A stretch of DNA of 53,496 bases from NCBI RefSeq assembly GCF_014201875.1, contig NZ_JACHFL010000024.1:1-53496 (forward strand), in the 5' to 3' direction. Positions 41,741-49,532 of the stretch are shown here, piece after piece. The first letter of the stretch is position 1; each line of letters opens with the position of its first letter. Below the pieces are notes generated by a model. The model ran no database searches. It had not been told where the DNA came from and was given only the letters and a program-made list of their open reading frames with translations. This DNA comes from Deinococcus humi (GTDB taxonomy: Bacteria > Deinococcota > Deinococci > Deinococcales > Deinococcaceae). A program made the translations under genes and the position numbers.

Positions 41741-42103
41741 CCTCCATGCGAGTGCCCGCCTGTGGCGGTCACCAGGCCTCCAAGGCAGCGGCGTTCCTCA
41801 CGTCACGCCGCAGGGGGTCTTCTCGCATTCCGGTCCCAGTCCCCGTCTGGAAGGTGGGGCGTGCAGGGCGTAACGGTGGAAGGCGCAACCCATCCGTTTC
41901 CCGGCTGCGCCGGGAATGCTGCCGCAGGCCACGACCGGCCGGGGGCCGGGATTCGGCCCGGAGGACGGGCCGAAGGGAAAGGGAAGCGGTGCGGCCACAG
42001 GCCGCCCGTGTCTATTCCACCGATTCCCTAGCGGTCACGGCGGGGCACGCCGCGCCCGTCGCCTGTTTGAAGCGGTCCGGCACAGGAGCCAAGCGCGGCG
42101 TGT

Positions 42104-42127
42104 TTGCACTCAAGAGTGCAAAAGTGG
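42104..42127. repeat. Octamer array b
   Basis: TTGCACTC (inverted), AAGAGTGC, AAAAGTGG. Same layout as array a, inside copy 2 of the long repeat. Confidence 0.7.
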
Positions 42128-42468
42128 AGCGCCTGGCGGCGCGCTGTTGAGAGGTTTCCCTCTACCGCCGCAGAAGCAGCGTATCCGCGTGCTCACTCCT
42201 GTGTGGGTGAAGCTGCGCCACGCCGCTTCGCGGCGTGCCCACACATCCGCTGTGCGCGCGGCTTCGTCTTGCTTAGCGGCGGCCCGCCGGGAAAATGGAG
42301 GGGGAAAGCAAGAGACAACAGTACAAGGGCGGCCCCAGACATACGGCGGGGACGTGGCGCGGGTGGTGGGTTCGGCTGGCCGCCGGGGGCGGCACACGCG
42401 CGCCCGGAGGGGGCGCGGTGTGGGTGTGTGCGGGTGGGAAGAAATGCTGTGTGGAACGGTCAAACCGC

Positions 42469-42497
42469 TTGACATATTAATGAAATAAGCATAATAT
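42469..42497 (+). promoter_or_regulatory. Promoter of the ArdC-like gene
   Basis: TTGACA (42469-42474), 17 bases, TAATAT (42492-42497), then CCCGGACAAGG (42506-42516) and GTGAGGAGCG before ATG 42532. A near-consensus, probably strong promoter. Confidence 0.8.
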
Positions 42498-42531
42498 GTA
42501 ACTACCCCGGACAAGGGTGAGGAGCGAAAAA

Positions 42532-43449
42532 ATGACCCACAAGAAGCCCAGCACCCCCGAAGAACGCGCAGCCGCCCGCGCCGCCTCCCAGGCGATCACG
42601 CAGGAATTGATGAAGCGCATTGATACGCGCGTTGAACGCTTGGCTGAACAGCTGGGGGCGGGGGCGAGTGCGGAACTGCTGACCTTCATGCGCTTTTCTG
42701 CCCGCTTCCACACGTACAGCCTGAACAATCAGCTTCTGATCTGGATGCAGGCCCCCGAAGCCGCCCACGTGGCCGGGTTCCATGCCTGGAAGGGATTGGG
42801 GCGCAAGGTCAAGAAGGGCGCGAAGGCCGTGCGCGTGCTGGCCCCGCTGGTGGTCCCTGACCGCGAAGCGCCGCCCATGGCCAGCGGCAAGCCCGCGCAG
42901 AAGGTGGTGGGATTCAAATACACCAGCGTTTTTGCTGACTATGACACCGAAGGTGACCCCATCCCGACCTGTTCTGCCTGGGTGGTGCAGGGCGGTGACG
43001 AGGGCACGCGCGAACTGCTGCGCGCCCTGTCGAGTGCGGCCCCCATGCCGGTGGAGTGGCAGGACGGTGAGGGGCGTGGGGCGCACGGCTGGACGGACGG
43101 CGGCAAGATCGTGCTGAACCGCGCCAAGTGCGCCTTAGCGCCCGCGCACGCCGTTCGCGTGTTCTTCCACGAGTGGGCACACGTGGAGCTGCATTTTCAG
43201 GGCCAGGGAAAACGTCCCGAGGAGCTGCCCGACCGGGCAACGCGAGAACTGGAGGCCGACGCCTGCGCTTGTGTGCTGTCCAGCTTCTATGGCATCGAGG
43301 CCGCCGCGCAGGTGGGCGACTACATCACCGCCTGGGGTGGGGACGCTGAAAAACTTCAGGGCAGCCTGACGCGCATTCAGCGCGCCGTGTCGAAAGTCCT
43401 GGGCACGCTGGAGCAGTGCGCGGAGGTCATCCCCCAGGCGGCGGACTGA
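42532..43449 (+). CDS. ArdC-like antirestriction protein
   Basis: 305 residues. The N-terminal ssDNA-binding ArdC domain is visible (YSLNNQLLIWMQAPEAAHVA, AWKGLGRKVKKGAKAVRVLA). A zincin metallopeptidase follows with HEWAH (213-217) and the downstream acidic site RATRELEADACACVLSSF. ArdC proteins enter or act early in conjugation and protect incoming DNA from host restriction. The strong promoter and structured leader would suit early expression. A restriction-modification gene on the same replicon adds context. Confidence 0.82.
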   Translation: MTHKKPSTPEERAAARAASQAITQELMKRIDTRVERLAEQLGAGASAELLTFMRFSARFHTYSLNNQLLIWMQAPEAAHVAGFHAWKGLGRKVKKGAKAVRVLAPLVVPDREAPPMASGKPAQKVVGFKYTSVFADYDTEGDPIPTCSAWVVQGGDEGTRELLRALSSAAPMPVEWQDGEGRGAHGWTDGGKIVLNRAKCALAPAHAVRVFFHEWAHVELHFQGQGKRPEELPDRATRELEADACACVLSSFYGIEAAAQVGDYITAWGGDAEKLQGSLTRIQRAVSKVLGTLEQCAEVIPQAAD

Positions 43450-43456
43450 GCGCCGT

Positions 43457-43482
43457 AGGGCGGCCCAACATGGGGCCGCCCT
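43457..43482 (+). terminator. Terminator after the ArdC-like gene
   Basis: AGGGCGGCCC and GGGCCGCCCT form a perfect 10-bp stem with a 6-base loop, 8 bases after the stop. It lacks a long T run. Confidence 0.6.
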
Positions 43483-43535
43483 TAAAGAAAAACCGCCAAC
43501 CCGAACCCCACCAGCCCGAGTACGGAGGAGCCCCC

Positions 43536-43769
43536 ATGTCTGACCTGATCCTGCTACAGCAACGCGCCCTGAACGTCCTGACCCACGTGACCAGGTCGGT
43601 CTTGGCGATCTTGTCCGGCTTCGAAGCGTCATTTTTTGTCATGGGACCATCGTGCCGCGTGCTAGACACGAATTGCCAGAGCAAAAGAGAGGTGACCGGG
43701 TTTTACAGGGCGCAGCTTCACTCCCTGAGCAAAGGGGACCCACGCTTCCATTTACCCACTGACATTTGA
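43536..43769 (+). CDS. Small protein, probably truncated
   Basis: 77 residues with a strong site (CGGAGGAG) 6 bases before ATG 43536. The first 30 residues (SDLILLQQRALNVLTHVTRS, VLAILSGFE) are helical and credible. The rest reads like random sequence and runs 18 bases into the 3' end of the leftward AlbA_2 gene. The real C-terminus was probably lost when that gene arrived. Confidence 0.45.
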   Translation: MSDLILLQQRALNVLTHVTRSVLAILSGFEASFFVMGPSCRVLDTNCQSKREVTGFYRAQLHSLSKGDPRFHLPTDI

Positions 43770-45176
43770 GTTCCTGTATTCCTGAAGCTCCCTGGCAACA
43801 TAAGCAGGCGGCACATCGAAGAACTGGAAGACCGAGACAATTTCGCGAACGGCCTCCAGGACGATCCCATCAGCATCGGCCACCATTTGATCGAGGGAGG
43901 CTGTTCGCAAGAACCGAGTGGTCTTGCGCGTTGCAGGACCAGCGCGAATGGCCCTGCCTTTATCGTCCGTCAGAGTGCGCCCAGTGAGACCGTCGTATTC
44001 CACTTCAAAAAAGACCATCGCTTCTCCCGCTACCCCTAGAGAACGGTACAGAGCGATGCAGTGGTCCAGGGCTTCTGCTATCCGCCACACCACTGTGGGA
44101 CCGCTCAGAGTCGCGCCGGGCCTGAATCTGTCTCCCCAGAAAGTTTCGTCCTCTTCCAGGTTGCGGAACAAGAAAAATGCCCCAGACCGGGTCAGCAGCC
44201 AGTAGTCGTAATGTCCTTCCTCATTCAGACCGATGACGGTCCTCAATCCCTCGTCCACAGGGGTAAGACGGTCCTTGGGATTCCGGAATCCGTAGGGGAT
44301 GAGGCCGATGGGCCAGCCGGTATTGGGGCGTCTTGCCTCCTGCATGACTTTAAGAAGGTCAGAGTCAATTCGAGTGGGCAGGGGCTTGACCGGACCATAA
44401 GCAAACAGGCAGCTACCGAGGATTTCTCGATCGCCCTCAATGGCCAGGCGGAGCGCCTCTGCCTTTTGCTGCTCCACCCAATTCTGGAAGTCCTGTTTGA
44501 GCTGGTCCAGGGACGCGCCGTGGGCCTCTTGTGGGGCAAGTCCAAATTGACGTATCAAGGCCCCAAAGCGGATCAGTAAATCGTCCTGGCGACGGGTGAC
44601 AGCGACTTCCAGGAGGCGAAGCCAGTCATCTGGCGTCGCTAGTTCCACCGAGGACGCCTCGTTGGAGCGGATATACAGCGCCCCCTGTTTGAGCAGCGGC
44701 CTACCTCGCTCATCATTTCGGTCTACCGCGCAGAAATACGGGAGTTCCTGGAATGATTCGACTGTGATGATGGGGTAGGTCACGTCGTCTAGGATCTCTT
44801 TGTGAATCTGTAATCTGACCCCGACGCTTCCGCGCACAGCCTCATTCACAGCCGGCGTCAGCACTGTGGGGTCGTAACTACCGGCGATATCAGGGGTCAT
44901 CTCATCATCGGGCAGATGCCGACCGTTGCCATCTTCCTTGAATCCAATGATAATGGTGCCGCCACCACCGTTGGCGAAGGCAATAATGTGTTTGATCAAC
45001 TTGATCCCGAAGGGCTCTCGTTTCTGAAAAGCCATCGCCGCTTTGTAGTCCACATCGGGCCGCTCGTTCGGATAACGCAACAAATTGATTCGGTATTCGG
45101 CGGCCTCTTGTTCGCGGTTGGGTTGGGTCACCGCACGAATATATTGAGTAGGCCGTGAAAACGGAGTGATCTTCAT
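43752..45176 (-). CDS. AlbA_2/Schlafen-like protein
   Basis: 474 residues from ATG 45176; the frame is open to TTG 45242. The AlbA_2 domain lies near the N-terminus: PDVDYKAAMAFQKREPFGI, then IIAFANGGGGTIIIGFKEDG, with the conserved Asn-Gly-Gly-Gly turn. A C-terminal 250-residue region holds WLLTRSGAFFLFRNLEED and other strands and helices unknown to me. AlbA_2 proteins bind nucleic acid and several act in phage defence or as regulators; the exact role here is open. Confidence 0.75.
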   Translation of the reverse strand: MKITPFSRPTQYIRAVTQPNREQEAAEYRINLLRYPNERPDVDYKAAMAFQKREPFGIKLIKHIIAFANGGGGTIIIGFKEDGNGRHLPDDEMTPDIAGSYDPTVLTPAVNEAVRGSVGVRLQIHKEILDDVTYPIITVESFQELPYFCAVDRNDERGRPLLKQGALYIRSNEASSVELATPDDWLRLLEVAVTRRQDDLLIRFGALIRQFGLAPQEAHGASLDQLKQDFQNWVEQQKAEALRLAIEGDREILGSCLFAYGPVKPLPTRIDSDLLKVMQEARRPNTGWPIGLIPYGFRNPKDRLTPVDEGLRTVIGLNEEGHYDYWLLTRSGAFFLFRNLEEDETFWGDRFRPGATLSGPTVVWRIAEALDHCIALYRSLGVAGEAMVFFEVEYDGLTGRTLTDDKGRAIRAGPATRKTTRFLRTASLDQMVADADGIVLEAVREIVSVFQFFDVPPAYVARELQEYRNSNVSG

Positions 45177-45295
45177 CTGCGTCGACGGTTCTTCAAGACG
45201 CAAATTGAGATCCGCTCGGTGTACCGCTGCACCGCGACGCAAAAGCTGGTCAATTCGTCACAGTGCCGTGACACCACTGGACCTAGCATTCCGCT

Positions 45296-45568
45296 ATGAA
45301 CGCCGCCCAGCCCATGCTGCTTCTGGTGGTGCCAGCGGACTGGGAGGCCGTCCCGGAGGGCGTCACTGAACTTCGCCGCTGCCTGGGTGACGACTATAAC
45401 GGCCGGCTGCTGCTCAAGATGGCCCGCACGCCCCTGCGCTCCCCGATGGCCCACTACTGCGGGTTGTGGGGCCGGGCCGAGCTGCGCCTGGCACGACGTG
45501 ACCTGACCCCGCGCATTGATGCCGCGTTCTATAGCCTGGCGTGGCTGGAGCTCGAGGAGGTGGGCTGA
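45296..45568 (+). CDS. Small unknown protein before the SRAP gene
   Basis: 90 residues (MLLLVVPADWEAVPEGVTEL to AAFYSLAWLELEEVG). The last base of its TGA is the first base of the SRAP ATG (TGATG), so the two are coupled. No motif seen; coupling suggests a link to DNA repair. Confidence 0.55.
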   Translation: MNAAQPMLLLVVPADWEAVPEGVTELRRCLGDDYNGRLLLKMARTPLRSPMAHYCGLWGRAELRLARRDLTPRIDAAFYSLAWLELEEVG

Positions 45569-46182
45569 TGTGCGGCCGGGCCGACGACCACTTTGGCCCT
45601 TCAGCGTGGGGAACGTTGGGCGAGCTGTTCGGGCCGCTGGGCTGGGAGCCACAGACCAGGCGTGACGAGGTGCGCCCCACCGATCAACTTCGCTTCGTGC
45701 GGCGCGCTCTAACCGGCTTCGAGGCCCCTTATGGACGCTGGGGCCTGGTGCCCGGTGCCCGCCCGCATGTCACTGGACGAGGCCAAACGGTACGCCACCT
45801 TCAACGCACGGGTGGAGAGCCTGCAGGACAAGCCGATGTTCCGGGCGGCCTTCCAGACCCAGCGCTGCGTGATCCCGCTGGCGGGCTTCTGGGAATGGCC
45901 GGTGCGCGCAGGGGTCAAGACCCGCGTCAGGATCGCCCGCAAAACAAGCCGCTGCTGGTGGCGGGGCTGTGGAACCGCACCATGACGCCGGACGGGCCGC
46001 TGGAGAGCTGCACGATCGTGACCCGGCCACCGACACTGGATCTGGTGGAGGTGCATAACCGCATGCCGGCCCTGCTGCTCAGTAAGGCCCTTGAGGTGTG
46101 GCTGGACGCCCCCCCGCCGCAGGCCCGTGCGGCTGCCCTGAGCAGCTGGCAGCCGCGCATCCTGACCGTCTCTCCTGCGTAA
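45568..46182 (+). pseudogene. SRAP (HMCES/YedK-like) protein with two frameshifts
   Basis: SRAP proteins crosslink to abasic sites in ssDNA through Cys2. The start MCGR is intact. The frame changes near 45760: the family's central part (KRYATFNARVESLQDKPMFR, CVIPLAGFWEWPV) lies in a second frame. Near 45940 it returns to the first frame (NKPLLVAGLWNRTMTPDG, then VEVHNRMPALL). Catalytic Cys2, the Asn of NARVES, the Glu of GFWEW and the His of HNRMP are all present across frames. The two shifts compensate each other, so an assembly error is as likely as real decay. Confidence 0.75.
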
Positions 46183-46238
46183 AAGTCTTTCTATCCCACT
46201 CAGGATGTTCTGGCAAAAGTGCTCGGCAGCTCCAGGAC

Positions 46239-47579
46239 TCACTGATGCTCTGCTGCCTCCGTTTCCTCTGGAGGCAGCCACCCCAGTGTCATGACCATGT
46301 TTTTGAGTAAGGGGGAAAATCTTGGATGTTCTGTAACGAGGGCTGCCCAATCGGGCGCCAATCCTGGGTGGGTCGTGGCCGTGCTTCTGAGGAGCTGTCG
46401 GAAGCGATGTGGAGTGACAAGTGAGGCGTTATAGATCTGACTGTTGGTTAGCGCGGCCCTGAGAACGCGCCGCAGATCATCTTCGGAAAGGAATTCAAGT
46501 GAGGCAAGGACAACCTCTGAAAACTGCTCCCCCGCTTTGAATGTGTCGACTGCTTCCAAGCGCTCTATCGCTAGCAAGGCCAGGTCTGGTTGCGGATGGG
46601 CCAGCATAATGGGCCGCAATTCATCGGCAGGCAGCGCAGCCAAGCTGATCCGGGCAGTGTCATGAAGCGGTGGGATCCGCAAGGCAGTTAACAGGACCTT
46701 GATCTGGGTGGCCGAGACCTGTTGGAGGAATGTCGTTAACCTGACCTGCTCGTGGTCAGGAAGCAGGTTCCACAAGTCTGGGTCCAGATCAAGCAGCTCG
46801 ATCACCGAAAGAATGGCCGCATCTGCTGCGTCAGACACGCGCCTAGGCCAAGATTCGGTCATTACGGTCTGATAAATGCCAAAGCGCCTGGCTTTGACCG
46901 CCATCAATACCTGAAGCGCTCGCACGCGGGGCACGTCCGGAGTGGTGGCCAGCGCTTGCTGCAGGTACAAGTTTACGATGTTACGGACCAGGACATCTTT
47001 GCCACGGTCGATGTACTTCCGGCCAAGATACTCGGTCACCTGATCAGCGTGTGGTGGAAAGGCTTGGCCCTTCACCTCGGCCTTGAGGCGATCCAGCGCA
47101 CTGCGCCCCTGCACGGGTGGGTGGGCAAAGAGTGCCCGTGTGGCGGCGACCAGATGCGCCCGGATCTGTTCGGGCGAGGGGTCATACAGGGAGCCGTCAG
47201 GCGTCAACGCCGGATGCGCGCAGCGGTGACGGTCCTGTCGGAGCCGCTCCAATTCATCGGCCTCAATGGGAGTCAGAAACTCATATGTTTCGCGAGCGAG
47301 TTTCAGGATCTCCGTTTCAAAGTTACGAAGATTCCGGAGATCATTCACCTCAATCCACATCTCGAGTTGCGCAATCTGCGCAATCGCCTGGCTGTCACCA
47401 CTGGCTGCCAGCTCCCGAATCTTCCCAATGATGTCGGAGTTGACGGCCACCCATAAGCTGAGTACGGCAGCCCTCAGCGCTCCTGCACGTAACGCCCGCA
47501 CGCTCTCATCCACGTATTTCCGGATATCAGGAGCACGGACTTGTAAGATCAGCTCGTCAGGGTCATGCAGCATGCTCAT
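46239..47579 (-). CDS. Unknown large helical protein
   Basis: 446 residues from ATG 47579, whose ATGA overlaps the stop of the zinc-ribbon gene upstream. Mostly helical; a part near 120-145 (ELERLRQDRHRCAHPALTPD) has the R-x5-H-type look of HEPN-like regions (RHRCAH), preceded by NDLRNLRNFETEILK. If that is HEPN, it may be an RNase or an abortive-infection element. The C-terminal 250 residues form repeats of Leu-rich helices. No known family otherwise. Confidence 0.55.
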   Translation of the reverse strand: MSMLHDPDELILQVRAPDIRKYVDESVRALRAGALRAAVLSLWVAVNSDIIGKIRELAASGDSQAIAQIAQLEMWIEVNDLRNLRNFETEILKLARETYEFLTPIEADELERLRQDRHRCAHPALTPDGSLYDPSPEQIRAHLVAATRALFAHPPVQGRSALDRLKAEVKGQAFPPHADQVTEYLGRKYIDRGKDVLVRNIVNLYLQQALATTPDVPRVRALQVLMAVKARRFGIYQTVMTESWPRRVSDAADAAILSVIELLDLDPDLWNLLPDHEQVRLTTFLQQVSATQIKVLLTALRIPPLHDTARISLAALPADELRPIMLAHPQPDLALLAIERLEAVDTFKAGEQFSEVVLASLEFLSEDDLRRVLRAALTNSQIYNASLVTPHRFRQLLRSTATTHPGLAPDWAALVTEHPRFSPLLKNMVMTLGWLPPEETEAAEHQ

Positions 47580-48343
47580 GCGCCGCCCCTCGCCTTCCTC
47601 ACGCGTTCCTGTAGAAGGCCCGCCTGGTAGCTGCGCAGGAAGCCCTTGTCTTCCTTGAAGGCGCACCGCTTGCACCGGGTTACCACGTCCTCAGCACGCA
47701 GACTGACGTACCGTTCATGCTGGTCCAGCGCGATCAGTGCCGCCCGCTTCAGGATGACCATGCGGCACTCGCCCATGATCTGTTCGTGCCACGCGCGGAG
47801 GCGCTGGGTGTGCGCCCAGCGGTACTTGCTCTCCAGATGCGACAGCCAGCGCGCCTCGCTGTCGAACTTCTGATACTGAATTACGACAGGCTGCTCAAAG
47901 ACATGCCCGCACGGTCTCCCATATGAGTGATAGTTGCAAGCCCAGGAGCCATCCTTGCGCTGCTTGTCGTTGATGCTGCCACACCGGGGACAGCTGTTCC
48001 GTGGCGTCGACGGCTGGGCGGGCGCCGCGGATGGATCGAAGGCGGGGGGTGCAGACGGGTAGGGAAAGCGTTCAAGCAGGTCTGTGGTGGTCAGCAACTC
48101 GCGCTTGATCTGCTCGCACGTTTCCGAGAAGAGGTCCGGATGCCAGGTGTGCTGCAGCACCATGGGTCCTTCGGTGCTGCCGCATTGGCCACAGGACGCC
48201 TCAATCAGGAGCGCGCGACGTTTCTTCCAATCCGCCTTCTGCCACGGCGCACTGCCGTGAATCCGGTCCAACACCGCGTCCCAGGTGATGTGATCGGCCA
48301 GCACGGCTGTACGCAGTTCCGCGATGTAGTCGAAGCTACCCAT
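47576..48343 (-). CDS. Zinc-ribbon protein, possibly HNH-related
   Basis: 255 residues. Metal-binding pairs occur as CGQCGS (with LQHTWHPDLF close after, resembling an HNH core), CPRCGS ... CNYH, and CKRCAF. The middle includes a Pro/Ala-rich linker. It could be a DNA-binding or nuclease protein. Coupled by ATGA to the following helical protein, so a two-gene unit is likely. Confidence 0.58.
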   Translation of the reverse strand: MGSFDYIAELRTAVLADHITWDAVLDRIHGSAPWQKADWKKRRALLIEASCGQCGSTEGPMVLQHTWHPDLFSETCEQIKRELLTTTDLLERFPYPSAPPAFDPSAAPAQPSTPRNSCPRCGSINDKQRKDGSWACNYHSYGRPCGHVFEQPVVIQYQKFDSEARWLSHLESKYRWAHTQRLRAWHEQIMGECRMVILKRAALIALDQHERYVSLRAEDVVTRCKRCAFKEDKGFLRSYQAGLLQERVRKARGGA

Positions 48344-48388
48344 GGGCCACTATCGCCTCCTCTCTCTGGGTGGCGGTGTGAGAGAGAG

Positions 48389-48766
48389 TCATGGTTGGTG
48401 CTCCGGGCACGGCTCGACGAACTCCACATCCAGCCAGTACTGTGCTGCGTACCAGTCCAATGGGCTCAAACCTGCCGCCCAGGCCGCCCACACCTCTGCT
48501 CTGACCTCTTCGTGGCAGCCCAGGTAGTCCGCAAGGACGGTGCGCTCCTCGGCGCTGGCCATATCGTCCGACTGACCATGATCGGCCTCATACATGCGGG
48601 CGAGCTGATCGGCGATCCCAATGGGCGTGAGGTCCGCGGGATGTATATGGGCAGTGTCCCCAGGCCTGGATAGGACAGCGGTCAGCTCCAGGTCTTCCAG
48701 CAGGAGACCCAACTGCTCTGCGTTGGCTCTGGCGTGCGCATCATTCTGCATGTTGCGGGGCATCAT
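48389..48766 (-). CDS. Unknown small acidic protein
   Basis: 125 residues, helical and rich in Ala, Glu and Trp (AEVWAAWAAGLSPLDWYAAQ, then YWLDVEFVEP). No motif recognised and no strong ribosome site visible. It lies just upstream of the zinc-ribbon gene in the same direction, 45 bases away, so perhaps the same transcript. Confidence 0.5.
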   Translation of the reverse strand: MMPRNMQNDAHARANAEQLGLLLEDLELTAVLSRPGDTAHIHPADLTPIGIADQLARMYEADHGQSDDMASAEERTVLADYLGCHEEVRAEVWAAWAAGLSPLDWYAAQYWLDVEFVEPCPEHQP

Positions 48767-48900
48767 GACAGGTCAGTGGCGTTCCCGAACACGAAAATGC
48801 CTCTCCCCCAGGCCAAAGCACAGGAAGGTGGGGGCATTTCTATTTAAGCCTGCGCCGATGGGGCCGGATTCACGGATCCGAGTCTCCTTCGGCCCCGCTG

Positions 48901-49137
48901 TCATTCAGACTGTCGCTGGGTACGGCGTCGCTCCGTTGTTCTGTAACCAAGCTCCATCTCCACATCGCCGCCCTGTACGTCGATCAGAACGATGTCGCCC
49001 TCCTGCACCTCCGCGGGCAGACTCGTCAGGCGCCAGGCCGCGGCGGTGCCATCTGACAGCATGACGTGGGCGAGGTGGCCTTCGATGCGCTCAATGACGA
49101 CGTAGCTGACCCCCAGCTCCTTCCGCCTTCGCGCCAT
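48901..49137 (-). CDS. DUF3006-like small protein
   Basis: 78 residues from ATG 49137. The pattern VVIERIEGHLAHVMLSDG, LTSLPAEVQEGDIVLIDV fits DUF3006, small beta-barrel proteins of unknown role. A hairpin (GGGGCCG/CGGCCCC at 48860-48866 and 48890-48896) lies just downstream and may end the transcript. Confidence 0.68.
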   Translation of the reverse strand: MARRRKELGVSYVVIERIEGHLAHVMLSDGTAAAWRLTSLPAEVQEGDIVLIDVQGGDVEMELGYRTTERRRTQRQSE

Positions 49138-49193
49138 ACCCCAAAGTAGCCCATGGTCGCTTTGGAGCCACGCCAATTTGGGTAGCGTGAGAC

Positions 49194-49454
49194 ATGCGGG
49201 CAGTCCAGGAACGGTGCGGCGTGGATCTCGACGATCAGGGACGCCCGAGCGTGTTGCACTGGCGCAACCGGACCTACCGAGTGACGCGCGAGCACGATGC
49301 GTACCGAGCAGGAGGCCGCTGGTGGCTCGGTGAACCGTCCCGCGATTGCTGGGTGCTGGAGTGCGGGTCCCTGGTGGTGGAGGTCCACCGCTTCGACGCG
49401 ACGGATCCACTGCAGGAGATCAGCGGGTGGTGGGTGGCCAGAGTGCAGGACTGA
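49194..49454 (+). CDS. DUF6504-like small protein
   Basis: 86 residues with strands rich in Trp and Arg (PSVLHWRNRTYRVTREHD, GRWWLGEPSRDCWVLECGS, LVVEVHRFDA, GWWVARVQD). This is like the small DUF6504 proteins found near DNA-repair polymerases in high-GC bacteria. No such polymerase is nearby. It diverges from the DUF3006-like gene. Confidence 0.5.
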   Translation: MRAVQERCGVDLDDQGRPSVLHWRNRTYRVTREHDAYRAGGRWWLGEPSRDCWVLECGSLVVEVHRFDATDPLQEISGWWVARVQD

Positions 49455-49462
49455 CCAAAAAA

Positions 49463-49502
49463 AGCCTCCACCCGCAGCCGCGAGGGCCGGGGTGGAGGCT
49501 TG
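49463..49502 (-). terminator. Terminator of the SEFIR gene
   Basis: AAGCCTCCACCC (49463-49474) pairs perfectly with GGGTGGAGGCTT (49491-49502). Read leftward, the stem is followed by a run of seven T, a good intrinsic terminator for the leftward gene. It may also work weakly for the rightward gene that ends at 49454. Confidence 0.85.
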
Positions 49503-49532
49503 CCAATTCAATTCGGCGCGTACACGTGCGAA

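Larger units (their letters stand above)
41737..42534 (+). repeat. Long direct repeat, copy 2
   Basis: The counterpart of 31231-32029, 10.5 kb away in the same orientation. It keeps the hairpins (41952-41974; nested stem 42200-42245), the octamer array (42104-42127) and the promoter, and ends at the ArdC-like start codon. Differences from copy 1 are scattered substitutions and a few one-base indels. Confidence 0.9.
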
